Below, piece by piece: positions 33,442-44,030 of a DNA stretch of 64,000 bases. A program made the translations under genes and the position numbers. The stretch spans positions 248,001-312,000 of the forward strand of contig OY762308.1 of the NCBI GenBank assembly GCA_963665555.2. Reading direction: 5' to 3'. The notes below the pieces were generated by a model. It saw only the letters and a list, made by a program, of their open reading frames with translations. It searched no databases and was not told the origin of the DNA. The stretch comes from CAXXXW01 sp963665555. GTDB taxonomy: Bacteria; Pseudomonadota; Alphaproteobacteria; Thalassobaculales; Thalassobaculaceae. How positions within the stretch are numbered: position 1 is the stretch's first letter; every line of letters starts with the position of its first letter.

Positions 33442-35604
33442 ATGCCCGCCTTCCGCCCGCCCCCGCGGAGCCGCGCCCTCGCGGCGGCGCTCCTCGCGCT
33501 CGCGACGGCCTGCGGCGCCGCCGGCCTCCGGGCCGAGCCGGCGCGCGAGGAGCCGGTGCTGCTGAAGGCGGACGAGGTGTCGCACGACGGCAACGCCGGG
33601 ATCGTGACGGCGCGCGGCGGCGTCGAACTGTCCCAGGGCGGCCGCGTCCTGCTGGCCGACACGGTGTCCTACAACCGCCGGACCGACGCCGCGATCGCCA
33701 GCGGGAACATCGTGCTGATGGAGCCGGACGGGGAGGTCGTGTTCGCCAGCTACGCGGAACTCGACACCGGGCTGAAGAACGGCTTTATCGAGCATCCGCG
33801 CCTGCGCCTGGCCGACGGCTCGCGCCTCGCCGCGCGCCGCGCCCGCCGCGAGGCCGGCCGGCGCAAGACGATGGAGCGGGCCGTCTTCACCCCCTGCCTG
33901 CCGTGCAAGGACAACCCGGAGCGCCCGCCGCTCTGGCGGATCAGGGCCGCCCAGGTCGTCCACGACGAACAGGCGCGCGACATCGCCTACCGCGACGCCA
34001 CGCTCGACATGTTCGGAATTCCGGTGGCCTGGGCGCCCTACCTGGTCCATCCCGACCCGACGGTGGAGCGCCGGTCCGGGCTGCTGGCGCCCACCGTCGG
34101 GCATTCGGACCAGCTCGGCTTTATCCTCGGCCAGCCCTGGTTCCAGGTCATCGACGACGCGCGCGACATCGAGCTGGAGCCGATCGTCTACAGCCGCGAG
34201 GGGGCGATCCTGCGCGCCCGCTACCGCCAGGCCTTCGACAACGGGTCGCTGGACCTCGCCGGAACGGCCGGCCTCCTGGAGGACCGCGGCGCGGCGGACG
34301 GCGGCTCCGGCCTCAAGGGCAGCGCCGACCTCGAAGGGCGCTTCGCGCTCGACGGAACCTGGCGTTCGGGCTTCGACTGGCGCCAGGCCAGCGGCCGGAC
34401 CTACCTGCGCCGCTACCGGCTCGGCGACGACGAGATGCTGACCAGCCGGCTTTTCGTCGAGGGGTTCCGGGCGCGCAACCACGCCTCGGTCGAGGCCTAC
34501 AGGTTCCAGGACCTGCGCGCCGGCGCCAACCGGCGCCGCCAGCCGCGGGTCCTCCCGCTCGCGCGCTACAGCCTCGACGGCGAGCCGGACCGCCTCGGCG
34601 GGCGCGCGCGCCTCGACGCCGCCGCCGCGTCCCTGTTCCGCGGCGACGGCCCGGACAGCCGCAAGGTCTCCCTCCTCGCCGGATGGAAACGGCCCTTCCG
34701 CGCCCCGGCGGGCGATGTCTACACCTTCGCCGCGACGCTCCAGTCCGACCTTTACGACATCCGGGCGCCGGCCGGTCCGGGCGGCGGCGGCGCGAGGGTC
34801 GGCCGTCTGTTTCCCCAGGCCGCGCTGGAATGGCGCTTTCCGCTGGCGCGGCAGACCGCGTCCGGCTCCCAGATCGTCGAGCCGACGGTGAACCTCGTCG
34901 CCGGGCCGAACGGCGGCAACCCGCCGGAAATCCCCAACGAGGACAGCCAGTCCTTCGAATACGACGACACCAACATCTTCGAGCCGAACCGCTTTTACGG
35001 CGGCGACCGGGTGACCAGCGGCGCCCGGATCGACTACGGCGCGCGCGCGGCCATGTTCGACGACGACCTCGGCACGGCGCGCTTCTTCCTCGGCCAGAGC
35101 TACCGTTTTTTCGGCGACGACTTCTTCGGTTACGGGTCGGGCCTGGAGGACCGTTTCTCGGACCTCGTGGGCCATGTCGGCCTGTCGCCGGCGGAGGGGC
35201 TGGACCTGGAGGTCCGCTACCGCCTCGACAACGAGACGCTGAAGCCGCGCCGGGGCGAGGTGGGGGCGCGCCTGTACGGCGCCGGCTACCGCGTCGAGGC
35301 CGACTATGTCGCGCTCAACGAGCAGTTCTCGACCGTCGGCCTCGGCGACCGCGAACAGCTCGACCTCAAGCTCGGCGTCCGGCTGACGGACCACTGGTCG
35401 GCGTCCACGCGGCTGCTGCAGAACCTGTCCGGGGCGTCCCGCCGGCCGCTCGCCGCCGAGGTGGGCTTCGCCTATATCGACGAGTGTTTCGCCATCTCGC
35501 TCGACTACGGCCGGCGCAACCTGCGCGACGAGGGGATCGAGCCGGAGGAGCGGATCTTCCTGCGCATCGACTTCAAGCACCTGGGATCGATCCGCAACTT
35601 CTGA
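33442..35604 (+). CDS. lptD: LPS assembly protein LptD
   Basis: Outer-membrane beta-barrel of 720 residues that inserts LPS into the outer leaflet with LptE. It has a signal peptide (about 1-31, cleaved near LRAEP), a periplasmic OstA jellyroll (about 35-150: VTARGGVELSQGGRVLLAD), and the barrel (about 190-720) with the family motif LAPTVGHSDQLGF. Cysteines lie in TPCLPCKDNPE and near the C-terminal end, consistent with a disulfide-dependent fold. Co-transcribed with lptF/lptG and surA, which supplies its folding chaperone. Confidence 0.93.
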   Translation: MPAFRPPPRSRALAAALLALATACGAAGLRAEPAREEPVLLKADEVSHDGNAGIVTARGGVELSQGGRVLLADTVSYNRRTDAAIASGNIVLMEPDGEVVFASYAELDTGLKNGFIEHPRLRLADGSRLAARRARREAGRRKTMERAVFTPCLPCKDNPERPPLWRIRAAQVVHDEQARDIAYRDATLDMFGIPVAWAPYLVHPDPTVERRSGLLAPTVGHSDQLGFILGQPWFQVIDDARDIELEPIVYSREGAILRARYRQAFDNGSLDLAGTAGLLEDRGAADGGSGLKGSADLEGRFALDGTWRSGFDWRQASGRTYLRRYRLGDDEMLTSRLFVEGFRARNHASVEAYRFQDLRAGANRRRQPRVLPLARYSLDGEPDRLGGRARLDAAAASLFRGDGPDSRKVSLLAGWKRPFRAPAGDVYTFAATLQSDLYDIRAPAGPGGGGARVGRLFPQAALEWRFPLARQTASGSQIVEPTVNLVAGPNGGNPPEIPNEDSQSFEYDDTNIFEPNRFYGGDRVTSGARIDYGARAAMFDDDLGTARFFLGQSYRFFGDDFFGYGSGLEDRFSDLVGHVGLSPAEGLDLEVRYRLDNETLKPRRGEVGARLYGAGYRVEADYVALNEQFSTVGLGDREQLDLKLGVRLTDHWSASTRLLQNLSGASRRPLAAEVGFAYIDECFAISLDYGRRNLRDEGIEPEERIFLRIDFKHLGSIRNF

Positions 35605-35658
35605 CGCGGCGCCGGCGGGCTTGCGATCCCCGGCCGGACGCTCCATCTTGCCGGAGCC

Positions 35659-36954
35659 ATGACCGTTTTCGCGCAACGCCCGACCCGCCGTCCCGGCGCG
35701 CTCGCCGTACTGGCGGCGGCGGCGCTCGCGGCCTGCCTGTGGGCCGGCCCGGTCCTGGGCCAGGGGGAGCAGCGCATCGCCGCGGTCGTCAACGACGAGA
35801 TCGTCACGCTCCGCGACCTGGAAGGCCGCGCCCGCCTCGCGGCGGTCGCCTCGCGGCTGCCCGCCCGGCCCGAAACCCTGCGCCGCCTCGCGCCCAGGGT
35901 GCTGCAAGGCCTGATCGACGAGCGGCTGCAACTCCAGGAGGCCGAGCGGCTCGGCGTCGGGGTGGACGAGCGGGAGATTGTCGCCGCTAAGCGCGCGGCC
36001 GAACGGCGCCTCGGCGTCGAGGAGGGCGGCTTCGACCGCTACCTGGCCGCCAACGGCGTCGCCGCCGCCACGGCCGTCGCGCAGCTGCGCGCGTCGATCG
36101 CCTGGGGCAAGCTGGTCCGCCGGCGTTTCGCGGGGGTCGCGCAGGTGGCGGAGGAGGAGATCGACGAGGCGCTCGAAGCCTACCGGCGCGGCCTCGGCCG
36201 GCCCCAGTACCGCTTCTCCGAGATTTTCCTGCCCGTGGACGGGATCGAAAGGGAAGGGGAGGTCCGCGACCTCGCGGCCAGGCTGCGCGCGGAGATCCGG
36301 GCCGGCGGCGACTTCGCGGCGATCGCGCGGCAATTCTCCGCCTCGCCGAGCGCGCTCCGGGGCGGCGCGGCCGGCTGGGCGCCGGCCGGCCGGCTGGCCC
36401 CCGAAATCGACAGGGCGCTCGAAGCCATGGCGCCGGGGGAGGTCGCGCCGCCGATCCGCACGGTCTCCGGCTACCGTGTCGTCAGGCTGGAGGATCGCCG
36501 CGTGCTCCTCGCCGTCGATCCGCTGAAGGCCAGGGTCGCGCTCAAGCATGTCTTCCTGCCGCTTCCGGCGGACGCCGGCGAGGCGGAGGACCGGCGCCGC
36601 CGCGCCGAACTGGCGGCCGCGACGGCCGGGCTGGGGGGCTGCGCCGGCATGGCGGCGGCCGCGCGGCGGGCCGGCTCTCCCGCCGGGGTCGACCTCGGCG
36701 AGTTCGAGGTCGGCGACCTCGTCCCGGCGATGCGCGACGCGGTGGCGAACCTCGCCGTCGGCGCGCCGAGCGCGCCGGTGCGGCTGCCCGGCGGGCTTTC
36801 CGTCGTCATGGTCTGCGCCCGGACCGACGCGCCGCGCGCCGAGCCGTCGCGCGAGGAGATCGCGATCGGCCTGCGGAACGAGAGGCTGTCCACGCTGGCC
36901 CGGCGCTACCTGCGCGACCTGCGCCGCGACGCCTTCGTCGAGACCCGGATCTGA
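35659..36954 (+). CDS. surA: periplasmic peptidyl-prolyl isomerase / chaperone SurA
   Basis: Periplasmic chaperone of 431 residues for outer-membrane barrels. Signal peptide about 1-34; a SurA N-domain (VVNDEIVTLRDLEGRAR, EAERLGVGVDEREI) to about 170; a parvulin domain (about 180-280: FSEIFLPVDG, FAAIARQFSASPSA, GGAAGWAPAGRL); and a second, more diverged parvulin-like domain to about 410. Downstream of lptD, as usual in alphaproteobacteria. Confidence 0.92.
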   Translation: MTVFAQRPTRRPGALAVLAAAALAACLWAGPVLGQGEQRIAAVVNDEIVTLRDLEGRARLAAVASRLPARPETLRRLAPRVLQGLIDERLQLQEAERLGVGVDEREIVAAKRAAERRLGVEEGGFDRYLAANGVAAATAVAQLRASIAWGKLVRRRFAGVAQVAEEEIDEALEAYRRGLGRPQYRFSEIFLPVDGIEREGEVRDLAARLRAEIRAGGDFAAIARQFSASPSALRGGAAGWAPAGRLAPEIDRALEAMAPGEVAPPIRTVSGYRVVRLEDRRVLLAVDPLKARVALKHVFLPLPADAGEAEDRRRRAELAAATAGLGGCAGMAAAARRAGSPAGVDLGEFEVGDLVPAMRDAVANLAVGAPSAPVRLPGGLSVVMVCARTDAPRAEPSREEIAIGLRNERLSTLARRYLRDLRRDAFVETRI

Positions 36955-36983
36955 CGGCGCCGCGCCGCGCCGCCGCCCGCGCC

Positions 36984-37985
36984 ATGGCCTACCGACCGCG
37001 CCCGCCCCTCGCGCTGACCCCCGGCGAGCCCGCCGGAATCGGCGCGGAGATCGCCGCGATGGCGTGGCGCGACGGGACCGTCCCGCCCTTCTACACGATC
37101 GACGATCCGGACCGGCTCCGCCGCCGGACGCGGGCGGCCGGCCTCGACATTCCCGTCGCCCCGATCGGCCGGCCCGCCGAGGCCCCGGCCGCCTTCGCCG
37201 CCGGCCTGCCGGTGCTGGCGCGGGCGTTTCCCGTCGATTGTCCGCCCGGCGCGCCGGACCCGGCCAACGCCGCCGCCGTCGCCGCCGCCATCGAGGAGGC
37301 CGTCGCCGCCGCGCTCGCGGGCGAGGCCTCGGCGGTCGTCACCGCCCCGATCCACAAGCACACGCTGCGCCGCGCCGGCTTCCCCCATCCGGGCCATACC
37401 GAATTCCTGGCCGAACTGGCCGGCGGCGGGGCGCGCCCGGTCATGATGCTGGCCTCGGACGCGCTCCGGGTCGTGCCGGTCACGATCCACGAGGCGCTGC
37501 GCGATGTGCCGGACCTGCTGACGGCCGACCTGGTCGTCGAAACCGCGCGCACGGCGGCGGCGGCGCTGCGGCGGGATTTCGGGATCGCGCGGCCCCGGCT
37601 GGCGGCGGCCGGCCTGAACCCGCACGCCGGGGAGTCCGGCTCCATCGGGCGGGAGGACGCCGCGGTCGTGGCCCCGGCGCTGGCGGCGCTGCGCGCGGAG
37701 GGGATCGACATCGCCGGCCCGCTGGCGGCCGACAGCATGTTCCACCCGGCCGCCCGCGCCCGCTACGACGCGGCGCTGTGCATGTACCACGACCAGGCGT
37801 TGATCCCGGTCAAGACGCTGGATTTCCACGGCGCGGTCAACGTCACGCTCGGCCTGCCGGTGGTCCGGACCTCGCCCGACCACGGGACCGCGCTCGACAT
37901 CGCGGGGACCGGCCGGGCCGATCCGCGCAGCCTGGTCGCGGCGCTGCGGCTGGCGGACGCGATCGCCCGCCGGCGCGCCGCGTGA
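36984..37985 (+). CDS. pdxA: 4-hydroxythreonine-4-phosphate dehydrogenase PdxA
   Basis: Metal- and NAD-dependent enzyme of 333 residues in the DXP-dependent vitamin B6 pathway. Visible marks: PLALTPGEPAGIGAEI at the start, VTAPIHKHTLRRAGFPHPGH near 120, the metal/substrate segment AAGLNPHAGESGSIG near 205, and MYHDQALIPVKTLDF near 260. The stop overlaps the GTG of rsmA by 4 nt. PdxA and rsmA are commonly paired. Confidence 0.95.
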   Translation: MAYRPRPPLALTPGEPAGIGAEIAAMAWRDGTVPPFYTIDDPDRLRRRTRAAGLDIPVAPIGRPAEAPAAFAAGLPVLARAFPVDCPPGAPDPANAAAVAAAIEEAVAAALAGEASAVVTAPIHKHTLRRAGFPHPGHTEFLAELAGGGARPVMMLASDALRVVPVTIHEALRDVPDLLTADLVVETARTAAAALRRDFGIARPRLAAAGLNPHAGESGSIGREDAAVVAPALAALRAEGIDIAGPLAADSMFHPAARARYDAALCMYHDQALIPVKTLDFHGAVNVTLGLPVVRTSPDHGTALDIAGTGRADPRSLVAALRLADAIARRRAA

Positions 37986-38872
37986 CGGACCGCGCGGCGG
38001 CGGACCGGGAGGTCGCGGCGCGGATCGCCGCGCTCCCGCCCCTGCGCGAGGCGATCGGGCGCGCCCGGCTCTCCGCCCGCAAATCGCTCGGCCAGCATTT
38101 CCTGCTCGACCTCAACCTGACGCGGCGCATCGCCCGGGCGGCGGGGCCGTTCGGGGAGGGGACCGTCGTCGAGATCGGCCCGGGTCCGGGCGGGCTGACC
38201 CGGGCGCTGCTGTCGGAGGGGGCGGGGAAGGTGGTCGCGGTCGAGCGCGACGCCCGCGCGCTCGCCGCGCTGGCGGACCTGGAGGCGGCCGCCGCCGGCC
38301 GGCTCGAACTGGTCGAGGGCGACGCGCTGTCGCTGGCGCCGGAGGCGCTGGGGCCGCCGCCGCGCCGGGTCGTCGCCAACCTGCCCTACAACATCGCGAC
38401 CCGCCTGGTGCTCGACTGGCTGCGCGCGCCCGGCGGCTTCGAGAGCATCGTCGTCATGGTGCAGAAGGAGGTGGCGCTGCGGCTGTGCGCCGCGCCGGGC
38501 GAGGCCGATTACGGGCGCCTCTCGGTGGTCGCGCGCTGGCTCGCCGAGCCGGAACTGCTGTTCGAGGTCCCGGCCGCCGCGTTCACGCCGCCGCCGCGCG
38601 TGGTTTCCGCGCTGGTCCGGCTGGACCCGCGGCCCGAGCCGCTGTTCCCGGCCCCGCGCGCGGCGATGGAGACGGTCGCCGCCGCCGCCTTCGGCCAGCG
38701 GCGCAAGATGCTGCGGGCCAGCCTGCGCCGGTTCGGCGGCGCGCCGCTGCTGGAGGCGGCCGGGCTGGACCCCCGGGCGCGGCCGGAGACGCTGACGGTC
38801 GAGGAATTCTGCCGGCTCGCCCGGCTCGTCGCGGCGCGCGGCGGGATCAGCCGCCCTGGCGCAGCCGCTTGA
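37982..38872 (+). CDS. rsmA: 16S rRNA dimethyladenosine transferase RsmA (KsgA)
   Basis: SAM-dependent methyltransferase of 296 residues that dimethylates two adenines at the 3' end of 16S rRNA. It starts at a GTG overlapping the pdxA stop. Motifs are KSLGQHFLLD (SAM-proximal), VVEIGPGPGGLTRAL near 62, EGDALSL near 115, and the catalytic NLPYNIATRLV near 135. Last gene of its operon. Its final 26 nt overlap the end of gmk on the other strand. Confidence 0.94.
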   Translation: MTDRAAADREVAARIAALPPLREAIGRARLSARKSLGQHFLLDLNLTRRIARAAGPFGEGTVVEIGPGPGGLTRALLSEGAGKVVAVERDARALAALADLEAAAAGRLELVEGDALSLAPEALGPPPRRVVANLPYNIATRLVLDWLRAPGGFESIVVMVQKEVALRLCAAPGEADYGRLSVVARWLAEPELLFEVPAAAFTPPPRVVSALVRLDPRPEPLFPAPRAAMETVAAAAFGQRRKMLRASLRRFGGAPLLEAAGLDPRARPETLTVEEFCRLARLVAARGGISRPGAAA

Positions 38873-39485
38873 CGAAATCGGCGAGGCCGAGGCGCCGGGC
38901 GAGGCGCAGCCGCTCCGCCGCCAGGATGGCGCGCACGCTCGCCACGCTCTCTTCGAGGTCCTCGTTGACGACGATGTAGTCGTATTCCGGGTAGTGGCCG
39001 ATCTCGTCCATCGCGCGGTCCATGCGCCCCGCCACCACATGGTCCGGGTCGCGCGCGCGGGCCTTGAGGCGGCGTTCGAGTTCGCGCGTCGAGGGCGGCA
39101 GCACGAACACCCGCACCAGGTCGCCCGGCGCGTGCTCCGTCAGCTGCCGCGCGCCCTGCCAGTCGATGTCGAACAGGATGTCGCGCCCTTCCGCCAGCGC
39201 CCGCTCGACCGGCGCGCGCGGCGAGCCGTAGTAGTAGTCGAACACCTTGGCGTATTCGAGCAGTTCGCCCGCGCCCACCATGCGCTCGAAACCCGACGTG
39301 TCGACGAAGAAGTAGTCCTGTCCGTGCACCTCGCCCGCCCGCCGGGGCCGCGTCGTCGCGGAGACCGACATCGCCAGTCCGCCGTCGCGCTCCAACAGGC
39401 GGCGCGAGATGCTGGTCTTGCCGGCCCCCGAGGGCGAGGACAGCACCAGCATCAGGCCGCGGCGGCGGATGTTCGTCCCCTCCAA
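38847..39485 (-). CDS. gmk: guanylate kinase
   Basis: Phosphorylates GMP to GDP with ATP; 212 residues. P-loop SPSGAGKTSISRRLLERD at 16-33, GMP-binding RPRRAGEVHGQDYFFVD near 45, and lid region ARDPDHVVAGRMDRAMDE near 145. It lies 9 nt after yicC, a conserved pairing. Its 3' end overlaps rsmA by 26 nt in convergent arrangement. Confidence 0.95.
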   Translation of the reverse strand: MEGTNIRRRGLMLVLSSPSGAGKTSISRRLLERDGGLAMSVSATTRPRRAGEVHGQDYFFVDTSGFERMVGAGELLEYAKVFDYYYGSPRAPVERALAEGRDILFDIDWQGARQLTEHAPGDLVRVFVLPPSTRELERRLKARARDPDHVVAGRMDRAMDEIGHYPEYDYIVVNEDLEESVASVRAILAAERLRLARRLGLADFVKRLRQGG

Positions 39486-39494
39486 GGCCGCCCC

Positions 39495-40391
39495 CTACTC
39501 CACGTTCTGGACCTGCTCGCGGAACCGCTCGATCTCCGCCTTGATGTCCAGGCCGAGGGCGGTCAGCGGCAGGCCGGCGGATTTGGAGCAGACCGTGTTG
39601 GCCTCGCGGTTCAGCTCCTGGCAGAGGAAGTCGAGCCGGCGCCCGACCGCGCCGCCGCCCGCCAGCAGGCCGCGGCAGGCGGCGAGATGGGCGGCGAGGC
39701 GCTCCGTCTCCTCCCGCGTGTCCGCCTTGGCGGCGAGCAACGCCAGTTCCTGGGCCAGCCGCTCCTCCGAGGGCGGCGGCGCGGCGTCGAGAAGCTCGGC
39801 GATCTGGGCGCGCAGCCGGGCGCGCAGCGTTTCGGCCTGCCCGTCGGCCGCCTCGACGGCGCGGCGCAGCAGCGTGTCGAGCGCGTCGAGATGGCCGTCG
39901 AGGGCGCGGCGCAGGCGCGCGCCCTCCTCCTCCCGCGTCGCCGTCAGCCCGTCCAGCGCCCGCTCCAGCCCCGCCAGCGCGGCGGCGTCCAGCGCGCGGC
40001 CCTCCTCCGCGTCCGGCGGCGCCGGCGCGCCCGGCTCGACCGCGCCCCGGACGGTCAGCAGCGCGTCGAGGCGGAGCGGGGGGAAGGCGATCCCCTCGGC
40101 CGCGAGTTCGTCGCGCAGCGCGAGCGCCTCGCGGAGGAAGGCGCGGTCGATCCGCGGCGCCTGGGCGCCGCCGCCGCCCGCCAGCGCCAGCCGCGCCGAA
40201 ACCGCGCCGCGCGCGATCCGGGCCGCGATCGCCTTGCGCGCCGCGACCTCCAGCCGCTCCGCCCCGTCGGGGACGCGGCAGCGGACATCGAGGCCGCGGG
40301 CGTTCACGCTCCGCAACTCCCAGCTCCAGGTCCAGCGCCGGGAGGGGCCGCCGGGGTCGAAGGCCCCCTCGGCGCGGGCGTATCCGGTCAT
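39495..40391 (-). CDS. yicC: YicC family endoribonuclease
   Basis: Protein of 298 residues; YicC homologues are RNases tied to growth and small-RNA turnover. Start motif MTGYARAEG; SVNARGLDVRCRVP near 30; the C-terminal hallmark RRLDFLCQELNREANTVCSKS near 255 (split motif) and IKAEIERFREQVQNVE at the end. The ATG at 40391 is one choice; the family often starts a few residues earlier, and a GTG at 40406 (VALRS before it) is an alternative. Followed by gmk. Confidence 0.9.
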   Translation of the reverse strand: MTGYARAEGAFDPGGPSRRWTWSWELRSVNARGLDVRCRVPDGAERLEVAARKAIAARIARGAVSARLALAGGGGAQAPRIDRAFLREALALRDELAAEGIAFPPLRLDALLTVRGAVEPGAPAPPDAEEGRALDAAALAGLERALDGLTATREEEGARLRRALDGHLDALDTLLRRAVEAADGQAETLRARLRAQIAELLDAAPPPSEERLAQELALLAAKADTREETERLAAHLAACRGLLAGGGAVGRRLDFLCQELNREANTVCSKSAGLPLTALGLDIKAEIERFREQVQNVE

Positions 40392-40453
40392 GCTGCGAAG
40401 GGCCACGGGAATCCTGTATACCGGACGGGTCGGCCGGGAACGGCGGACGGCCC

Positions 40454-40482
40454 GTTGTATCCGCCGGGCGTCCGCGCAACAA
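40454..40482 (-). promoter_or_regulatory. candidate promoter for yicC-gmk
   Basis: Minus strand TTGTTG (40482-40477), 17-nt spacer, TACAAC (40459-40454), about 60 nt before the yicC start. Confidence 0.43.
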
Positions 40483-40526
40483 GCCGGAGCGCCGCCCGGC
40501 GGCCGCGGTCCGGGGGAGGGAAGGGG

Positions 40527-41285
40527 ATGCGCGCGCCGAAATCGATCCTGGTCACCGGCGCGTCCAGCGGCATCGGCCGCGCGCTGGCCCGGGCCTACGC
40601 CGCGCCGGGGACGACGCTGTTCCTCGGCGGGCGCGACGAGGCGCGGCTGGCGGCCGCGGCGGCGGAGTGCGAGGCCGCCGGCGCCGAGGCCCATCTCCGC
40701 GCCATCGACGCCGCGGACGCCGCCGCCATGGCCGAATGGATCGCCGAAGCGGACCGCCGCGCCCCGCTCGACCTCGTTATCGCCAACGCCGGCGTCTCCA
40801 GCCACAACGACACGGACGAGGCGGTGCGGCGGCTGTTCGCCGTCAACGTGGACGGGGCGGTCAACACCGTCCTGCCGGCGCTGGGGCCGATGCGCGCGCG
40901 CGGCCGGGGACAGGTCGCGCTGATGAGCTCCATCGCCGCCTTCCGGGGGATGCCCGACGCGCCGGCCTATTGCGCGAGCAAGGCGGCGACGCGGGTGTGG
41001 GCCGAGGGGCTGCGGGTCCTGCTCGCCCCGGAAGGGGTGGAGGTGTGCGCAATCTGCCCCGGCTTCGTCGAGACGCCGATGACCGAGGCCTTCGACAACC
41101 CCAAGCCCTTCCTGATGGACGCGGACCGCGCGGCGCGGATTATCCGCCGGGGGCTGGAGGCGAATCGCGGGCGGATCGCCTTTCCCTGGCCGATGCACGC
41201 CGCCGTCTGGCTGCTGCAGGCGCTGCCGCCGTCGCTCGCCGACGCGCTCGCGGGCCGCCGCCGGGGCGGGCGCGCCGCGCGGTAG
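40527..41285 (+). CDS. short-chain dehydrogenase/reductase (SDR)
   Basis: NAD(P)-dependent oxidoreductase of 252 residues. Rossmann motif VTGASSGIGRALA at 9-21, NAG in LVIANAGVSS near 92, catalytic Ser in LMSSIAAF, and Tyr-x3-Lys in YCASKAA near 155. Followed by PGFVETPMT. C-terminal VWLLQALPPSLADAL may be a membrane-touching helix, seen in some SDRs acting on lipid substrates. It has GGGGGAGGGAAGGGG as a ribosome site. It sits alone on the + strand between yicC and mltG, splitting the usual fab-mltG-yicC-gmk run. Confidence 0.87.
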   Translation: MRAPKSILVTGASSGIGRALARAYAAPGTTLFLGGRDEARLAAAAAECEAAGAEAHLRAIDAADAAAMAEWIAEADRRAPLDLVIANAGVSSHNDTDEAVRRLFAVNVDGAVNTVLPALGPMRARGRGQVALMSSIAAFRGMPDAPAYCASKAATRVWAEGLRVLLAPEGVEVCAICPGFVETPMTEAFDNPKPFLMDADRAARIIRRGLEANRGRIAFPWPMHAAVWLLQALPPSLADALAGRRRGGRAAR

Positions 41286-41298
41286 GCGGCGGCGCGCG

Positions 41299-42279
41299 TC
41301 AGCCGCCGCCCCGCTCCCGCCGGACGCGCCGCCAGCGCGCGACGTTGCGGTTGTGCTCCGCCAGCGTGCGGGCGAAGGCGTGGCCGCCGGTCCCGTCGGC
41401 GACGAAGTAGAGGAAATCGGTGCGGGCGGGGTTGAGCGCGGCGCGGATCGACGCCTTGCCGGGGTTGCAGATCGGCGTCGGCGGCAGGCCGTTGTGGACA
41501 TAGGTGTTCCACGGCGTCGGCCGCACCAGGTCGGCGCGGGAGAGCGGCCGTCCGAGGCCCTCCGGCGCGATCCCGTAGGCCACCGTCGGGTCGGACTGCA
41601 GCCGCATCCCGCGCCGCAGCCGGTTGACGAAGACGCCGGCGACGAGCGCGCGCTCGTCCTCCCGGGAGGTCTCGCGCTCGACGATGGAGGCAAGGACCAG
41701 CGCCGCCTCCGGCGTGTCGAAGGGCAGGCCGGGCGCGCGCGCCGCCCAAGCCCCGGCCAGGAAGGCGCGCATCGCCTCGCGCATCCGCCGCAGCAGGGCG
41801 TCGCGCCGGTCGCCGTGGGAGAAGTGGTAGGTTTCGGGCAGCAGCGACCCCTCGGCCGGGATCTCCGCCGCCTCGCCGGCCATGCCCTCGGCGGCGGCCA
41901 GCCGGTCGAGCACCGCCGCGACCGTCAGGCCCTCGGCGATGGTGAGGCGGCGCGCGACCGTCTTGCCGGAGACCAGCAGCTCCATCGCGCCGCGCGGGCT
42001 GATCCGGGCCGGGAAGCGGTATTCGCCGGCCTTGAGTTCGCCGCCCCGGCCCGACAGCCGCGCCCCGGCCGCGAACACCGCCGCGCGCTCCACCACGCCG
42101 GCGGCCTCCAGCGCGCGGGCGATCTCCTCCAGCCCGCCGCCCCTGGGGATCACGGTTACGGTCGCGGCGGTCGAGGGGCCGGGCCGGGTGAAGGCGGCGT
42201 AGCCCCACACGGCCGCGCCGGCGGCCAGCGCGGCGGCCGCCAGGACCAGGTAGCCCAGCGCCGTCAGGAAACGCCGCAC
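41299..42279 (-). CDS. mltG: endolytic murein transglycosylase MltG
   Basis: Inner-membrane lytic transglycosylase of 326 residues that ends growing glycan strands. One N-terminal span (FLTALGYLVLAAAALAAGAA). LysM-like part near 45-100 (TVTVIPRGGGLEEIARAL), and the YceG domain with the catalytic Glu in LASIVERETSREDE near residue 197, followed by LQSDPTVAYG and PTPWNTYVHNGLPPTPICNPG. It follows fabF by 7 nt, the conserved order. Confidence 0.94.
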   Translation of the reverse strand: MRRFLTALGYLVLAAAALAAGAAVWGYAAFTRPGPSTAATVTVIPRGGGLEEIARALEAAGVVERAAVFAAGARLSGRGGELKAGEYRFPARISPRGAMELLVSGKTVARRLTIAEGLTVAAVLDRLAAAEGMAGEAAEIPAEGSLLPETYHFSHGDRRDALLRRMREAMRAFLAGAWAARAPGLPFDTPEAALVLASIVERETSREDERALVAGVFVNRLRRGMRLQSDPTVAYGIAPEGLGRPLSRADLVRPTPWNTYVHNGLPPTPICNPGKASIRAALNPARTDFLYFVADGTGGHAFARTLAEHNRNVARWRRVRRERGGG

Positions 42280-42286
42280 CGGACCC

Positions 42287-43552
<1,266 letters not shown>

Positions 43553-43610
43553 CGAGGTCCACCGTATCGGCGCGCGGGGGCGGGGCGGCGCGCGGGCGCC
43601 GGCGCGGCGG

Positions 43611-43847
43611 TCAGGCCGTCGCCTCCTCGATGAACGCGATCGCGTCCTTGACCGTCACGATCTTCTCGGCGGCGTCGTCCGGGATTTCGACGTTGAACTC
43701 CTCCTCGAACGCCATGACGAGTTCCACGGTGTCGAGGCTGTCGGCCCCGAGATCGTCGATGAAGCTCGCGGTGTCCGTCACCTTGGCGGCGTCGACCCCC
43801 AGATGGTCGACGACGATGGACCTGACCTTTTCGGCGACCTCGCTCAT
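43611..43847 (-). CDS. acpP: acyl carrier protein AcpP
   Basis: Carrier of 78 residues. The phosphopantetheine site is the Ser in LGADSLDTVELVMAFEEEF near residue 37. The ATG at 43847 (MSEVAEKVRSIV) gives the normal length and keeps GGGGG at a workable distance; an ATG three codons earlier (43856) is almost on top of that site. Flanked by fabG and fabF. Confidence 0.95.
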   Translation of the reverse strand: MSEVAEKVRSIVVDHLGVDAAKVTDTASFIDDLGADSLDTVELVMAFEEEFNVEIPDDAAEKIVTVKDAIAFIEEATA

Positions 43848-43920
43848 TTTCGGCATCCCCCGGATTTCCCAGACGCCGGCCCCGCCGGCCGGGCGGCGCG
43901 AAAGGCGTTTCCGCGACTCC

Positions 43921-43950
43921 TCTACACCGCGGGCGCGGCGAATAACACAA
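43921..43950 (-). promoter_or_regulatory. candidate promoter for acpP-fabF-mltG
   Basis: Minus strand TTGTGT (43950-43945), 18-nt spacer, TGTAGA (43926-43921), about 75 nt before the acpP start, in the 183-bp gap after fabG. The upstream bases are A-T richer than the surroundings. A separate promoter would allow the high acpP expression usually seen. Confidence 0.45.
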
Positions 43951-44030
43951 CTTTATCCGCCTTGGCCAGAACCGCGTTCCCGGGCGCGTTCGCCGCCGCG
44001 CCGCGGCCCCGGACCGCCGCCGCGCCGGCG

